NCBI GenBank assembly: GCA_964036275.1
Contig: OZ038433.1
Coordinates: 10,085,048-10,149,047 of the forward strand
Origin: Litoditis marina
Taxonomy: Eukaryota; Nematoda; Chromadorea; Rhabditida; Rhabditidae
Reading direction: 5' to 3'
DNA: 64,000 nt
Part shown: piece by piece, positions 1-9,226 of the stretch
Position numbering within the stretch: position 1 is the first letter of the stretch
Layout: each line of letters starts with the position of its first letter
Notes under the pieces: model-generated
Database searches by the model: none
Told to the model about the DNA's origin: nothing
The model's input: the letters and a program-made list of their open reading frames with translations, nothing else
Program-made: the position numbers and the translations under genes

Positions 1-318
1 CTAGAAATCCAGCAAGGGACAGCGAGCGGTCGTTGACTACCTGCCTCCTTGCCAATTAGCAAACCATTTTTGTATCGGCGTCGACGAGAGAGAGAGAGAG
101 AGAGAGAGTGCAGGTCCGAGAGAGACGCAGACTGTGTTAGCCTGTCTGCGCCCTCATTTACCTGCGTGCTCTCTCACTTCTGTAGTTCGCTAATCCCAGG
201 AAATTGGCGCCAATGTTTCGGAGTATGTAGAAGTAACGCAGATGAGCTGGCCGCTCGCCAAGCCCCGCCTCCTGCCTAGACAAACTGTACGGTGTTCACA
301 ACCGTTTGACAGAACCCA
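1..318. repeat. Composite dispersed repeat at the left edge
   Basis: The ends of this stretch (GCGAGCGGTCGTTGA near 23, CTGGCCGCTCGCCAAGCC near 248, a GGTGTTCACAACCG motif near 292) match the copies at about 6190-6330 and 48226-48425. A second palindromic element (GAGAGAGAGTGCAGGTC with a facing CTGCGTGCTCTCTC, about 85-215) is nested inside and is shared with 1141-1308 and 62423-62577. No gene is supported in the span. Confidence 0.55.
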
Positions 319-559
319 TATAGTTTGTTCCACCCAATTATAACCCTCTACAGTAATCTGCTCAAACTTCCAGGTGAAAGTTTGGTATATTGGCGTGCTT
401 GGATTTTCTCCATGGATATTTTTGGTAGTGCCTTCTGCATGTTGACTACTACGAACTGTTGAGGTTCCTAACCATGATAATGAATTTTTCATTAGAGAAC
501 GCCTCTCGGATATTTGACCGATTACTGTAGAAGGACATCGATTGGTGAAACAGAGTATA
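319..559. mobile_element. TATA-flanked MITE, family 1 (241 bp)
   Basis: It begins TATAGTTTGTTCCACC and ends GGTGAAACAGAGTATA, with inner inverted arms around TACAGTAATC and GATTACTGTAG. Two further copies lie at 2364-2599 and 62665-62898, which fixes the boundaries. It abuts the donor of the minus-strand exon at 565-666. Confidence 0.75.
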
Positions 560-564
560 CCCAC

Positions 565-666
565 GTTGATAGTACTGAAGAAATCGGTGACATTCCGTTT
601 TTTCCTGTCGACGGGTGCTGAGAGGGAGAAGAGGACACATGTGGCAAAGAGGAATATAGAACGCAT
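565..666 (-). CDS. First exon of an unidentified secreted peptide gene, partial
   Basis: The exon reads minus from ATG at 666 for 34 codons, starting MRSIFLFATCVLFSLSAP, a compact signal peptide, followed by a basic DRKKR stretch that could be a processing site. A TTGCAG acceptor lies 8 nt upstream of the ATG, as for a trans-spliced or short 5' exon. The frame stays open to 190, but beyond 565 it runs into the family 1 MITE, so I end the exon at an AAC|GTGGGTA donor directly next to that insertion. Later exons are not visible in 1-564, which is all repeat, so they lie outside the window or are lost. The product is unknown; neuropeptide-like or antimicrobial-like precursors are possible but unproven. 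Confidence 0.45.
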
Positions 667-1140
667 TCTATTATCTGCAATCCACATAAATTTCAAATTT
701 TTTTCATGATTTGTGACATTAATTTAGTGATGTTTTCTTTGATGAATATTCGAATAATTGACACTCGTAACAAATATTACACATGAAATCGAGCCATAGT
801 GTTCTATGTTTTTGTATGGTTCTCGTATCATTAACTGAAACAACCACATATATGAGAAGTTGTTGAAATAAAAAGTTAGGTGTCAATGAAATTATAAAAC
901 AATTCGTGATGGAGATGAAAAAGTTTCAGAGAAACTATGTTAGAAAGCAGAAAAGAACTAACTAGTACTTCACAGTTGTTTTCCTAACTGTTAGTCTGCA
1001 AACAGAAACAGAGCACATTATAGGATATAATTAAAGACAACCTTATCACCTAATATCTTCATAGTTTCCTAGTTCTATGGATCAAGAATTTATCAGCGCA
1101 CAGTAAGTGTCTTTTACACTTGAATGAAAACTAATGATTC
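667..1140. other. AT-rich intergenic stretch, nothing recognised
   Basis: No coding frame, tRNA or recognisable repeat end was found. It lies immediately 5' of the minus-strand exon at 565-666 and would contain its promoter if that gene is functional. Confidence 0.4.
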
Positions 1141-1308
1141 CGCCCGCTCGGACAATTCCTAGTCAATTAGCATGTCCTCGACGAGAGAGTGTGCAGGAAA
1201 GAAAGACGCAGATTTTCCTTGATTGTCTACGGGCTCATTGACCTCCATGCTCTCTCGCTTTTGTAATTTGCTGATCGCAGAAGTTTGGCGCAATTGTTTC
1301 GAGAACCT
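1141..1308. repeat. Palindromic dispersed element (GAGAGAGTGTGCAG family)
   Basis: It has ACGAGAGAGTGTGCAGG facing a CATGCTCTCTCGCTTTTG arm and the shared right end TTGGCGCAATTGTTTCG. Related copies are nested in 1-318 and at 62423-62577. Confidence 0.55.
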
Positions 1309-1341
1309 AGCTTTGACACTTGAATGTTGTACGTATTCCTA

Positions 1342-1453
1342 TTAAAGAAGGACGATTATATGTGGTCCAATCCCAACGCTTCAGCCCTTTAATGCAATAC
1401 ATTTTTCAATCGCAGTTTAAAGGACCGTTGACACGGGATTGGTCCACATAATA
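1342..1453. mobile_element. TTAA-flanked MITE, right end lost
   Basis: It starts TTAAAGAAGGACGATTATA and carries the internal CGCAGTTTAAAGGACCG motif of the family, but the final CGTCCTTCTTTAA is missing. Full copies are at 25860-25983, 60841-60964 and 63288-63411. A TTAA target duplication is typical of piggyBac-type transposition, which is an inference here. Confidence 0.6.
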
Positions 1454-1652
1454 CTTGAAGTACCAGATGAAAGACTCACTTCTTGGAGTAGCGACCTCAA
1501 AATGAGTTACTTGAAGAATGACTATTTTAATAGGTTTTCTGTTTGTTTTCTGTCGTGGCGCATAGAACAAAGATAAAAGATACACAATGACTAACCAATG
1601 TCTTTGTACCAAACAACTTTCAGCCGAGAACAGAGTTCAGAAACATTTCAGG

Positions 1653-1777
1653 TTGAAGAAAAACGATTGTGTGGACCTATCCCGTGTCGACGGTCCTTTG
1701 AACCGCAACTGAAAAGTGTATTGCAGTTTGAAGGACTGAAGCGTTGGGATTGGACCACATAATCGTCCTTCTTTGAA
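1653..1777. mobile_element. Diverged TTAA-type MITE
   Basis: It has the family arms in decayed form (TTGAAGAAAAACGATTGTG on the left, ATAATCGTCCTTCTTTGAA on the right), with both flanking TTAA sites mutated to TTGA/TGAA. Confidence 0.6.
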
Positions 1778-2363
1778 CAAAAATTGGATAAAAAGACAGT
1801 TTTTTTCAGTGAGGTGTTGAATAGACAAGTAACACATGAAGAAACATCAGATTTGTTGTGTGAAAAGTTTTCGGAACGGTTTTTATAGGTTTGAAATTAC
1901 AGTCGTGATTCGCTAACTGAGTTGATCATTCAGATCTAACTACAATTTCAATTTTGTCCCTTCCTATACATTTTTCTTCCAACCTCGTTTCTTTGTAACA
2001 CAATGACATTTGTTGCAAAATAAGAGTTCAATGAAACAGCGAACATTATGTCCTGTTCGGTGAAAACGTTTCCAACCTCCATCAGCTAATTTGAACTCAA
2101 ATTCGGGAAACTACGGGTGAAAAAGGTTGGCGAAGGGTTCAAATGGAATCAATTAGAGTGCATTTAAGGACAGATCCCAGGCCGCGGTATAAACCAGGAC
2201 CTCCCGAGAAACTCACGTCATGTTCTCATGAGATTTCTATAAGTTTAAAAAAAAATTGAAACTAAATATTGGTTTTACTTGTTCCAAAGCAAGCCTATAC
2301 GCTATAACTTGCTCTAGTTCGATATTTTTGTAGTTTGGTCCCGTTGTGTTCAGTCGAACCGTG
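1778..2363. other. Intergenic stretch, nothing recognised
   Basis: No open frame of convincing composition and no recognised repeat termini were found on either strand. Confidence 0.35.
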
Positions 2364-2599
2364 TATAGTTTGTTCCACCCACTTATAACCCTCTACAGTA
2401 ATCTTCTCAAACTTCCAGGTCAAAGTTTAGTATGATGAAGTTTTTGGATTTTGTTCAAATTTCGATAGTGTAATTTTCACGTTTACTACTACAAACTCTT
2501 AAAGTTGGAAACCAAAATAATGAAGTGTTCATAATAAAAACCTTCTTAAAAATTCGACGGATTACTGTAGAATGACATCGACTGGTGAAACAGAGTATA
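2364..2599. mobile_element. TATA-flanked MITE, family 1
   Basis: Same ends as the copy at 319-559 (TATAGTTTGTTCCACCCAC ... GGTGAAACAGAGTATA), with a diverged middle. Confidence 0.75.
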
Positions 2600-2674
2600 A
2601 ATTACGCATCAACATCAAACTACAACGTAGATTTGCTCACTTTGTGTACGGGATATGTCCCGCGTTTGTCACCT

Positions 2675-2854
2675 GGCGGCGTAGAAATCCCTCAAAAATC
2701 TCATGAGATACCTCATGAGCTATTAACAGGAGCTTCTCATGAGATTCTATCGATTGCTATGCTATATCATTGAGAGTTCACGAGTAGCTCATGAGATATC
2801 TGATGAGAAACTCATATGAACTTCTCATGAGGTTGAACGGTTTGCTACGCCGCC
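2675..2854. mobile_element. MITE with GGCGGCGTAG / CTACGCCGCC ends
   Basis: A 180-bp palindrome-rich element containing several CTCATGAG-type repeats, ending TTTGCTACGCCGCC. It belongs to the same terminal-motif group (GGCGTAGCAA-like) as elements at about 22228-22394, 23866-24036, 55050-55196, 58640-58812 and the larger insertion at 41185-42465. Confidence 0.7.
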
Positions 2855-3964
2855 TGATTTTGAATCTTCAACAATCCAGCGTTAATGACCGTACTGTGAC
2901 GTAATTAAACAGAATTAGGTTAACCAGAACGGAGTGTTTGCATAAGTTAATAGGTAAACTAGGAATAATAAATATTTGCTATAAAAGTAAATTATCGATC
3001 AAGTTTAAACTTACACTGTTTCGGCCTGTAGTTTCTCTACACCAATACCTACAGTGAAAACACTTCCATTCATTTTTTTCAAGAAAAAGATCAATCAGAG
3101 AACGTTGAGTAATTAAAGTGAGTGTACTCCCTAATCATAAATCTATATCTCTTATTACAATATATTTTTTCTTTTCTTATAAGAACAATTCTGTGCCGGA
3201 CATTACGAAATAGTCTCAATCCCTCATTTTCATCCTCTCAATCATTGTTATTCGTATGAATGAACGGCCCATTATTGTAGTTTGATCCCAAACTTCTGAC
3301 TTTCATTGAAATTACGCCGTAGACTTTTGGCACCATTTTGTTAAAGTAGTGAAATTTTTACATCACGTAGGCTTTCATATTTATGAGTATAAACTATTTT
3401 TTGCTGAGTTATATGTGCTAGAAATTATGGTGAGTGTTTGAGTAGATTTGGGTCTTTCCCTCGCGTTTTGATGTTCAACGTTTTACCAGTTGTAGTATGT
3501 TTCTCAATGTCTTAGGTTTTAGTCACTCTTACTATTTGCAACTTTCAGTAATTTTCTTAGCATTATCAGATTTCATGTCTAAATGTTGTGTTAGTTTGTT
3601 TTTCTTTTCCCTCTTTTCTGAAGTTCATGTAGTTAGGTCATTTTTGATTGAAGTCGGTTCTCATGCATATGAACAAATGAATTATTATTATTAAGTGTCC
3701 AAACTATACTGTAAACATCTTCACTATCTGGGTTTCGCTCTTTTCCAAGCAAACCGATACGGTATATTTATTTACGCTGTGTTTGTAGTTTGATAATGTT
3801 GTCAGTTCGTGAATGCGTGTTGCGCGAGATCAGTTTACAACGTTTGTAAGGATAAACATCACATTTTTCTCTACACTTTTCACTTTCCTCTAGGTTTTCT
3901 GATATTAAGAATAGTTAGTTCTGCTTATTAATATAGTCGTTTTCTTGTTATTTGAAGGTCAATT
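2855..3964. other. AT-rich intergenic stretch, nothing recognised
   Basis: A 65-codon frame at 3497-3694 starts MFLNVLGFSHSYYLQ and is hydrophobic, but it has no splice or trans-splice context and no paralogue in the window. I therefore do not call it a gene. Confidence 0.35.
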
Positions 3965-4420
3965 TAAAGAATCCTTCCCGCTCTAATTTTGACTTATGAG
4001 TTAACAATTTGACCTTTTGGCAAATGAAAAACCATTATCAAAAATATATACTTTTATATCTCTATCTTGCTCCGTTTGCTCAGAAAAGCGGCTTACGTAA
4101 TGACACCGATAGGGGGGTTGCGTACGGGGTATGCTCCAAATAGCCTATAGGAGTACAAAAATATTTTTAAAACTTTCTTGCATATACGAAAACACAATTA
4201 GAGACTACAAAATGAAAATAAATCTGGACGTGAAGAAACCAAGTCAAGTTGCGTCACAGTAAAAATGTTCATGTCCTCTTTTTTAATGCTGGTTGTTATG
4301 CAAATTTTACAAATTTTCAAGATGAAAGTTTTTGCATGGTCTATGCGAAGACATTGCGAAACTTTTTTTAAGCTTTTTGAATTTTTCGTGAAACTCAAAT
4401 TATAGCGGAACGGTTTCTTT
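3965..4420. repeat. Dispersed repeat of about 456 bp, copy 1
   Basis: It contains GCGGCTTACGTAATGACACC and ends near ATTATAGCGGAACGGTTTC. Near-complete copies lie at 43812-44267 (same orientation) and 46540-46976 (inverted), with a fragment at about 53280-53345. No coding capacity is shared among copies, so it is probably a non-autonomous element. Confidence 0.75.
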
Positions 4421-4996
4421 AACCTGCAATATTGTCTAGAAATAGGCGAAACTATGTTGAAATATTAGGTTATTTATTTGAACAAAATATAATTGTATCA
4501 CTAGGACCTTTGGATGGTGGTATGATTGGGTTAATGTGCTCAGTAAGAGATGTACTCAAAACCGTTTCGACCCTGATTCAAGACGAATTGGTTTGAAATA
4601 CAAAACTCTTGTTCATTATTTGTTCATTTCTATGTTATCTTCCTGGGTTTTTTCTCTATCTCTATAACTCTCGTCGCTGTATTTGAGAGAAAGGCGCGGA
4701 AGGAAATAGGGTGAAGTGGTTCAAAAAACCATTGAAATGGCGAACACCGAAACACTTTCTTCTTCCCACTTTCCCACTTTCCTTCACTCGTTCTTTCTAC
4801 TTTCTCACTCCTTGATATAAATGTATATGTTCCGCTCAAAACTTTACTCTGGAAGTGTTTCTTTTCTTTTCTTCCTATTTATTTGTTAGTGAACATTATT
4901 TTTTCTCGCGGAGCTGTAGTCTCTTTTTGTAGTTTCATCAGAATGCGTGGGTTGTATGGTGATTTGAATACGATAGGATTCTTTTACATTGCACTG
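4421..4996. repeat. Intergenic stretch with two dispersed repeat fragments
   Basis: 4500-4595 matches one arm of the palindrome at 11489-11600 (GTGCTCAGTAAGAGATGTAC). 4700-4825 matches 8166-8290 and 14101-14200 (GGCGAACACCGAAACACTT). No gene is supported. Confidence 0.5.
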
Positions 4997-5229
4997 TATA
5001 GTTCACACCATTCCTACTGAGACTCCTACAGTAACCTTACAAACTTTCCGAAGGCTGTTGTGAAGCTGAAAATGTAGTTCATGGAAAATGCTCTCTTGTA
5101 TTAACTCTACCTGAGAAAGAGACTGAGGTACAGAAATCCTCAACTTATCCGATCAAAAAAATGAGCGAAACGGCTTGGAAGTTTCGAAATCCTACTGTAG
5201 GAGTCTCAGTAGGAATAGAAAAGACTATA
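4997..5229. mobile_element. TATA-flanked MITE, family 2 (233 bp)
   Basis: The ends are TATAGTTCACACCATTCC and GGAATAGAAAAGACTATA, with inner arms GACTCCTACAGTAACC and CTGTAGGAGTCTCAGTAGG. Other copies are at 12829-13061 (inverted) and 54601-54833. It lies about 140 bp upstream of the gene 1 start. Confidence 0.75.
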
Positions 5230-5357
5230 AACCATTCGGTCATTTGCTTCTTCCTCACTCGTGACGTCTTTTTTCATGCTGCAAACAGTTTTTGGTTCCC
5301 TAACAACTTTCTCTCTATAATAATTTTCATTATAAACTAATGTTTCTATCTCATCAG

Positions 5358-5368
5358 ATTCCCTCGCA
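5358..5368 (+). promoter_or_regulatory. 5' leader after probable trans-splice acceptor, gene 1
   Basis: CTCATCAG ends at 5357 and leaves an 11-nt leader before the ATG. Genes 2 (9216-9226) and 3 (15624-15634) have the same 11-nt spacing and nearly the same sequence, and gene 4 has 14 nt. This identifies the site as functional and decides the start codons. Spliced-leader addition is inferred from nematode biology. Confidence 0.6.
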
Positions 5369-7186
5369 ATGTTGTGTCTCCTCGTCTTTCTCTGCGTCTC
5401 TCCCCTCTACACTCTCTCGTGTGCTTCCACCTCCAGTGCCGCCAGTGCAACTGTAACTACCACCACTACCACAGCTGCTACTGGTATAAATGTTTCCATT
5501 GCTCCAGTTTCAGAAATTTGATATAGTATCATTCATTCCTACACGAAGTCCTACAGTAAAGTTTCAAACGATTCTTTCGCAGAATGTGTGCCAAGATTTC
5601 GAAGAGAAATCCGAAACAACTGCGGTCCTAAACATTTTCACGGAGTGTTGTAAACTAGTTATCTAGCTGCTGAAACGTACTAATGGGAAATTTGGAGTTT
5701 CTTACTGAGGTTCGACATGTGAATTTCTAATCTACACTATTAAGCCACAACCACGACCACGACCGCTGCCACAGTCACAACTACCGTCGCCGGCGCTACC
5801 ACCACCACTGCTGTCACTACTACCACAGCTGCCACGACTACTACTGGTAGGTGGAAGTATGGTTGAACAACTTAAAACAACTTCTTAAATCAACATTTTT
5901 GCCTCAATAACTTGGGAAAAAACTTTTTTGGATTTCGAAACTGTTTATATCTCACCTGACGATTCACTTCAGATAGACACTGTGGGAGTACATGTAGTAC
6001 TGAAAAGGACTATAAAGGTTTCCCTATCTTCCCACTGAAGCCTATACGCGGTATATTGCTCTATCGTTATGTGCTTGTAGTTGGATCCCAGTGATTTTCG
6101 GTCGTAAATTATTGCGTGCATCGGGGTCCGACTACCAGTATAGTCGCCATTTTCCCAATAAAGACAGCAGAGGGTGCGATTGATTGAGCGATGCGGGGCG
6201 AGCGGTCGTTGAACAGGCGAGAGAGTGTGTAGATCAATGATACGCAGACTGGCTGGCCCCTCGCCAAACCTTGCCTCTTACAAAATCGATGGTTCGGTGA
6301 TCGGTGTCCACAACGGTTCAAAAAATCCTATAAGAGTTTGTCCCTTTCACTTTCTATACTTTAAGTAGCGATCCTCTGTGACGTGGACGGCCCGACGGTT
6401 CTGATGTCGAGTGCGGGGGCGACTACTTTTGAGTCGATAGTCCTCGACACATCCGTTGACCCCGCCACAAAGACTTTCACCTGCACCGGACCGGCTGCCG
6501 ACAGCATCGCAGTCATTTCGGTAGGTCAAATCTCTAGATTTAGCCCCGTAGCAAAGTTCTATGAAATGTTCACCTTCGAGCTCAACTATCTGGGTACCAC
6601 CTGACCCAGCGTTGGGTCACCTACACTATGCTCAAACATAGGAGGTTAGCAACTATGTGGCCAAAATGTGACCTGGTCCTCAATCAGTGGAGCTTACCAC
6701 TTGAATGACTTTGCTACGGTGCCTAAACTCGCGTCGCCCGTTCCACACACCATTTTGATTTTGCCTGATCTGCACCGAACCGATTTGACCGTATTATCGC
6801 CGTCATCTCGGTAGGTCACAGCAAATGTGTTAGATTATACCGAAACTCTTATCCCCTCCTGCGTCACTCGATTTGTGCACTATTTCCCCATGACATCTAT
6901 TTTAAAATACTTAGGTTACTTAGAGGCTGGTATGGAGATAGGCATGGGTGATCTTTTTGACAAATCATGGGCCGCCATACAACTACAGAGAAAAAGGGAT
7001 CGAACCCGTTCCTGTGGAGCGACAGCCGAACGTTAACTACTTGACCACTCGTTCCAGTTCAACCAGGACGCTGCCGGTACGGCGCAGGACCTCGGCACTG
7101 TGACGGCAGTATTGGAGTGCGGCGCCAACGGGATGTGGCAGGTAGCCGGCATAGATATCACAGAAGTGGAATGCCAGATATTCTAG
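5369..7186 (+). CDS. Gene 1: small secreted protein with one C6/DUF281-like domain
   Basis: Four exons join in phase: 5369-5483, 5745-5846, 6366-6520 and 7058-7186 (166 residues). The leader MLCLLVFLCVSPLYTLSCAS is a signal peptide, then a Thr/Ala/Val-rich linker, then a domain with four Cys (CDVDGP..., FTCTGP, LECGANGMW, VECQIF-stop). The architecture fits nematode extracellular C6-type domains that lack one disulphide; the family call rests on recall, not a search, and no biochemical role is known to me. The start is set by a TCATCAG acceptor 11 nt upstream, shared with genes 2 and 3, so trans-splicing is likely. Introns 1 and 2 end in AAG rather than CAG. Intron 3 holds a decayed copy of the B-exon end (about 6770-6816) and a tRNA-derived fragment that reaches the last acceptor. 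Confidence 0.8.
6130..6335. repeat. Dispersed repeat in gene 1 intron 2
   Basis: Contains TAGTCGCCATTTTCCCA, ACTGGCTGGCCCCTCGCC and GGTGTCCACAACGGTT. A close copy lies at 48226-48425 and a broken one in 1-318. Confidence 0.65.
6546..6722. mobile_element. MITE with GTAGCAAAG / TTTGCTACGGTGCC ends in gene 1 intron 3
   Basis: It shares GAGCTCAACTATCTG-type and GGTCACCTACACTATGCT motifs with the copy at 14808-14991, including the CTACGGTGCC terminus. Confidence 0.6.
6990..7056 (-). repeat. tRNA-derived SINE-like fragment abutting a splice acceptor
   Basis: Read on the minus strand it has an A-box-like GAGTGGTCAAGTAG and the B-box GGTTCGATCCC. It closely matches 60200-60275. Its end lies within a few bases of the gene 1 exon 4 acceptor TTCCAG at 7052-7057. 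No intact cloverleaf is formed, so it is not called as a tRNA gene. Confidence 0.6.
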
Positions 7187-8700
7187 TAGAACTGGATGTT
7201 ATTGAATAATCATGTAGGGTAGATAAATGTATTAAGGTTGTTAATCGAGTTTCGAAAAGTTTTGAGTTTTCGAATTCGGACCAAAATCGAGTTTTCGAGT
7301 TACAGTCCTAATACGTATATTTATGTGATATAAGTTATTTTTATTCATATGATACACTAGTACGTCGGTTAAAAGATAATATAAGAACTGTCCATCTAAA
7401 AAAATGTGAAAGTAGGTTTCTTTTTCTACTCACTCTTCTAGAACAGAGTGTAAGTTTCCAATACTGAACATTAACCGCGTTGTATTGCAAAATTTACATT
7501 TTGTTATGGAACAGAAAGCTTTTACTAATTTTTTAACAGTGCATTGTGCAAGTATTAGATATTAAGTTTGATATTCATTTGATAATTTGTTAATTATTAC
7601 GATGGTGACTATATATATTTTATATTAGAGAGATTTACATGTTTATCTTATTTTTAACAATTGTTTTCTATAAAAACCGGGTAATTTCTACGGTTCTGTC
7701 GTATAGGGGAGGGTGTTGATCTGAATTGTACTTTGGTCTCTACGGCAAATTGTCGTACCAAACTAAACATATAGGTTGAGATGAATCTACTGTTTCTGTC
7801 TGTTTTTCAAAGCGACTCCAATACATTTCATACATTTTGGTATATTATTTATGTTTAATTTCTTGTTTTCTCTGTTTTCACCACTTTTCATATCAATCTT
7901 ACTTTTACTATTTTACTCTATTTTCTGTACCTGTTATTTGTATACTGTATTTGATATAAGTGAATGTTTGTATTGTGTATATGTGACTTTCACGGTTTTT
8001 AATCATATTTATGTATAATATGTGCTTCCTATAATGAACACTAATTGCAGCACGATATTACATTTTTTAACAGTTTAATATTGCTGGACGACTATGATTG
8101 TAAAAGATAGTTGGTACGATAGTAGCTACTTTGAAAATACACCCTTGGTCCTGTATTTCGGTAGAGTTCGCTAATGGACTTAGGGTGAAGAGGTTCGAAA
8201 GGCCATTGAAACGGCAAACAACGCAACACTTTCTCTTTCCTACGTTCACCCTTTCACACTTTCACACTTTCACACTTTTCCACTTTATTTATCTTTCTAC
8301 TTTCACGGTCTTTGACATAGATTTATACCGTTAGCCAATTGCACAGTCACGTAAAACTTGTTAAACACAGCAGAACTGAGAAACGTACAATGATAAAGTG
8401 CACGATGTCCATTAGATGTGGCTATTCAATTTACGTCTAGTATTATGCTGTTCTATTTCAAAATTCTACTTCTCATTTTATTTGGTAACGCATTGTTTGT
8501 TATGTGAACTTTACATAACCGTCATGTATTTCATGGTAGTTGAGTGTCGTAAAGACCCTTCTGTTCTTGCTCACTTGTGAGTTTTTCTGGTGTCGGATCA
8601 ACATAATATATTGCTAACACTTAGTTTCCTAAGTTTACGGTTTTGTGGTGAATCGGTAAGTAACAAATTTCACGACAGTCTGTCACTCGTGAATGTTCAG
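7187..8700. repeat. Gene 1-gene 2 intergenic region, AT-rich with repeat fragments
   Basis: 7228-7308 is a short relic of the TCGAG-filled element (GGTTGTTAATCGAGTT). 8166-8290 is a copy of the GGCAAACAACGCAACACTT repeat with CACTTTCA tandem copies. 8325-8436 is a right-truncated copy of the TATACTGTTAGTC MITE. The rest is AT-rich with no supported gene. Confidence 0.5.
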
Positions 8701-8870
8701 AGTACGTATGCTAGAAGATCCCGGCACCTTCATCCCATCCTGCGTCTCCTCACACATACAATTATTCTCTGCTCTAACATCCCGCCGGGATGTAAGAGAC
8801 GAGAAATAGTGAGGCAGAACGAGAGACGCAGGATGGGATCAAGGTGCCGGGATCTTCTAGCACACGTACT
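8701..8870. mobile_element. CAG-flanked palindromic MITE, 170 bp
   Basis: AGTACGTATGCTAGAAGATC faces GATCTTCTAGCACACGTACT, and CAG is present on both sides (8698-8700 and 8871-8873), consistent with a 3-bp target duplication. Copies are at 10230-10399 (also 170 bp), 49850-49977 and 57502-57680. Confidence 0.8.
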
Positions 8871-8939
8871 CAGGTAAGTTACTAGTCACACGATCAGCTA
8901 ACTAATAATCTCCTGGCAGGTTACGAGTTTATCAATTAG

Positions 8940-9125
8940 TTATAGTCGTCGCCAACGGAAGGCGGAAGGGTACTGTATATCTGACTTACCGCTGTGTATC
9001 TCCTCGTTTCCAAAGCCTGCCGGTTATGAGCTCTAATATCGTAGTGGTTAGCGCCCTTCTACGAAACTTTTGCTCGCAGGTTCGATTCCGGCGGCAGACA
9101 GAAATGAATAAATTTGGCACGCACT
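8940..9125 (+). repeat. tRNA-derived SINE-like element
   Basis: Contains an A-box-like TAGTGGTTAGCGCCC and the B-box GGTTCGATTCC, then the tail AGACAGAAAT...TTTGGCACGCACTATA. Related copies are at 17857-18235 (a facing pair), 47730-47802 (3' half) and 56070-56272 (inverted). Confidence 0.6.
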
Positions 9126-9226
9126 ATAGTCAGAAACCCGGTTAGTTGTAGTAGTCATCATTTTCATGATAATCTAATCTTCCGTAATTTCATTTTACTA
9201 TTGTTGTGTCATCAGACTCTGTCGCA

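Noticed and set aside
190..696. 168-codon minus ORF taken whole
   Set aside because: Only the first 34 codons from 666 look like protein; the rest translates a MITE and dispersed repeats.
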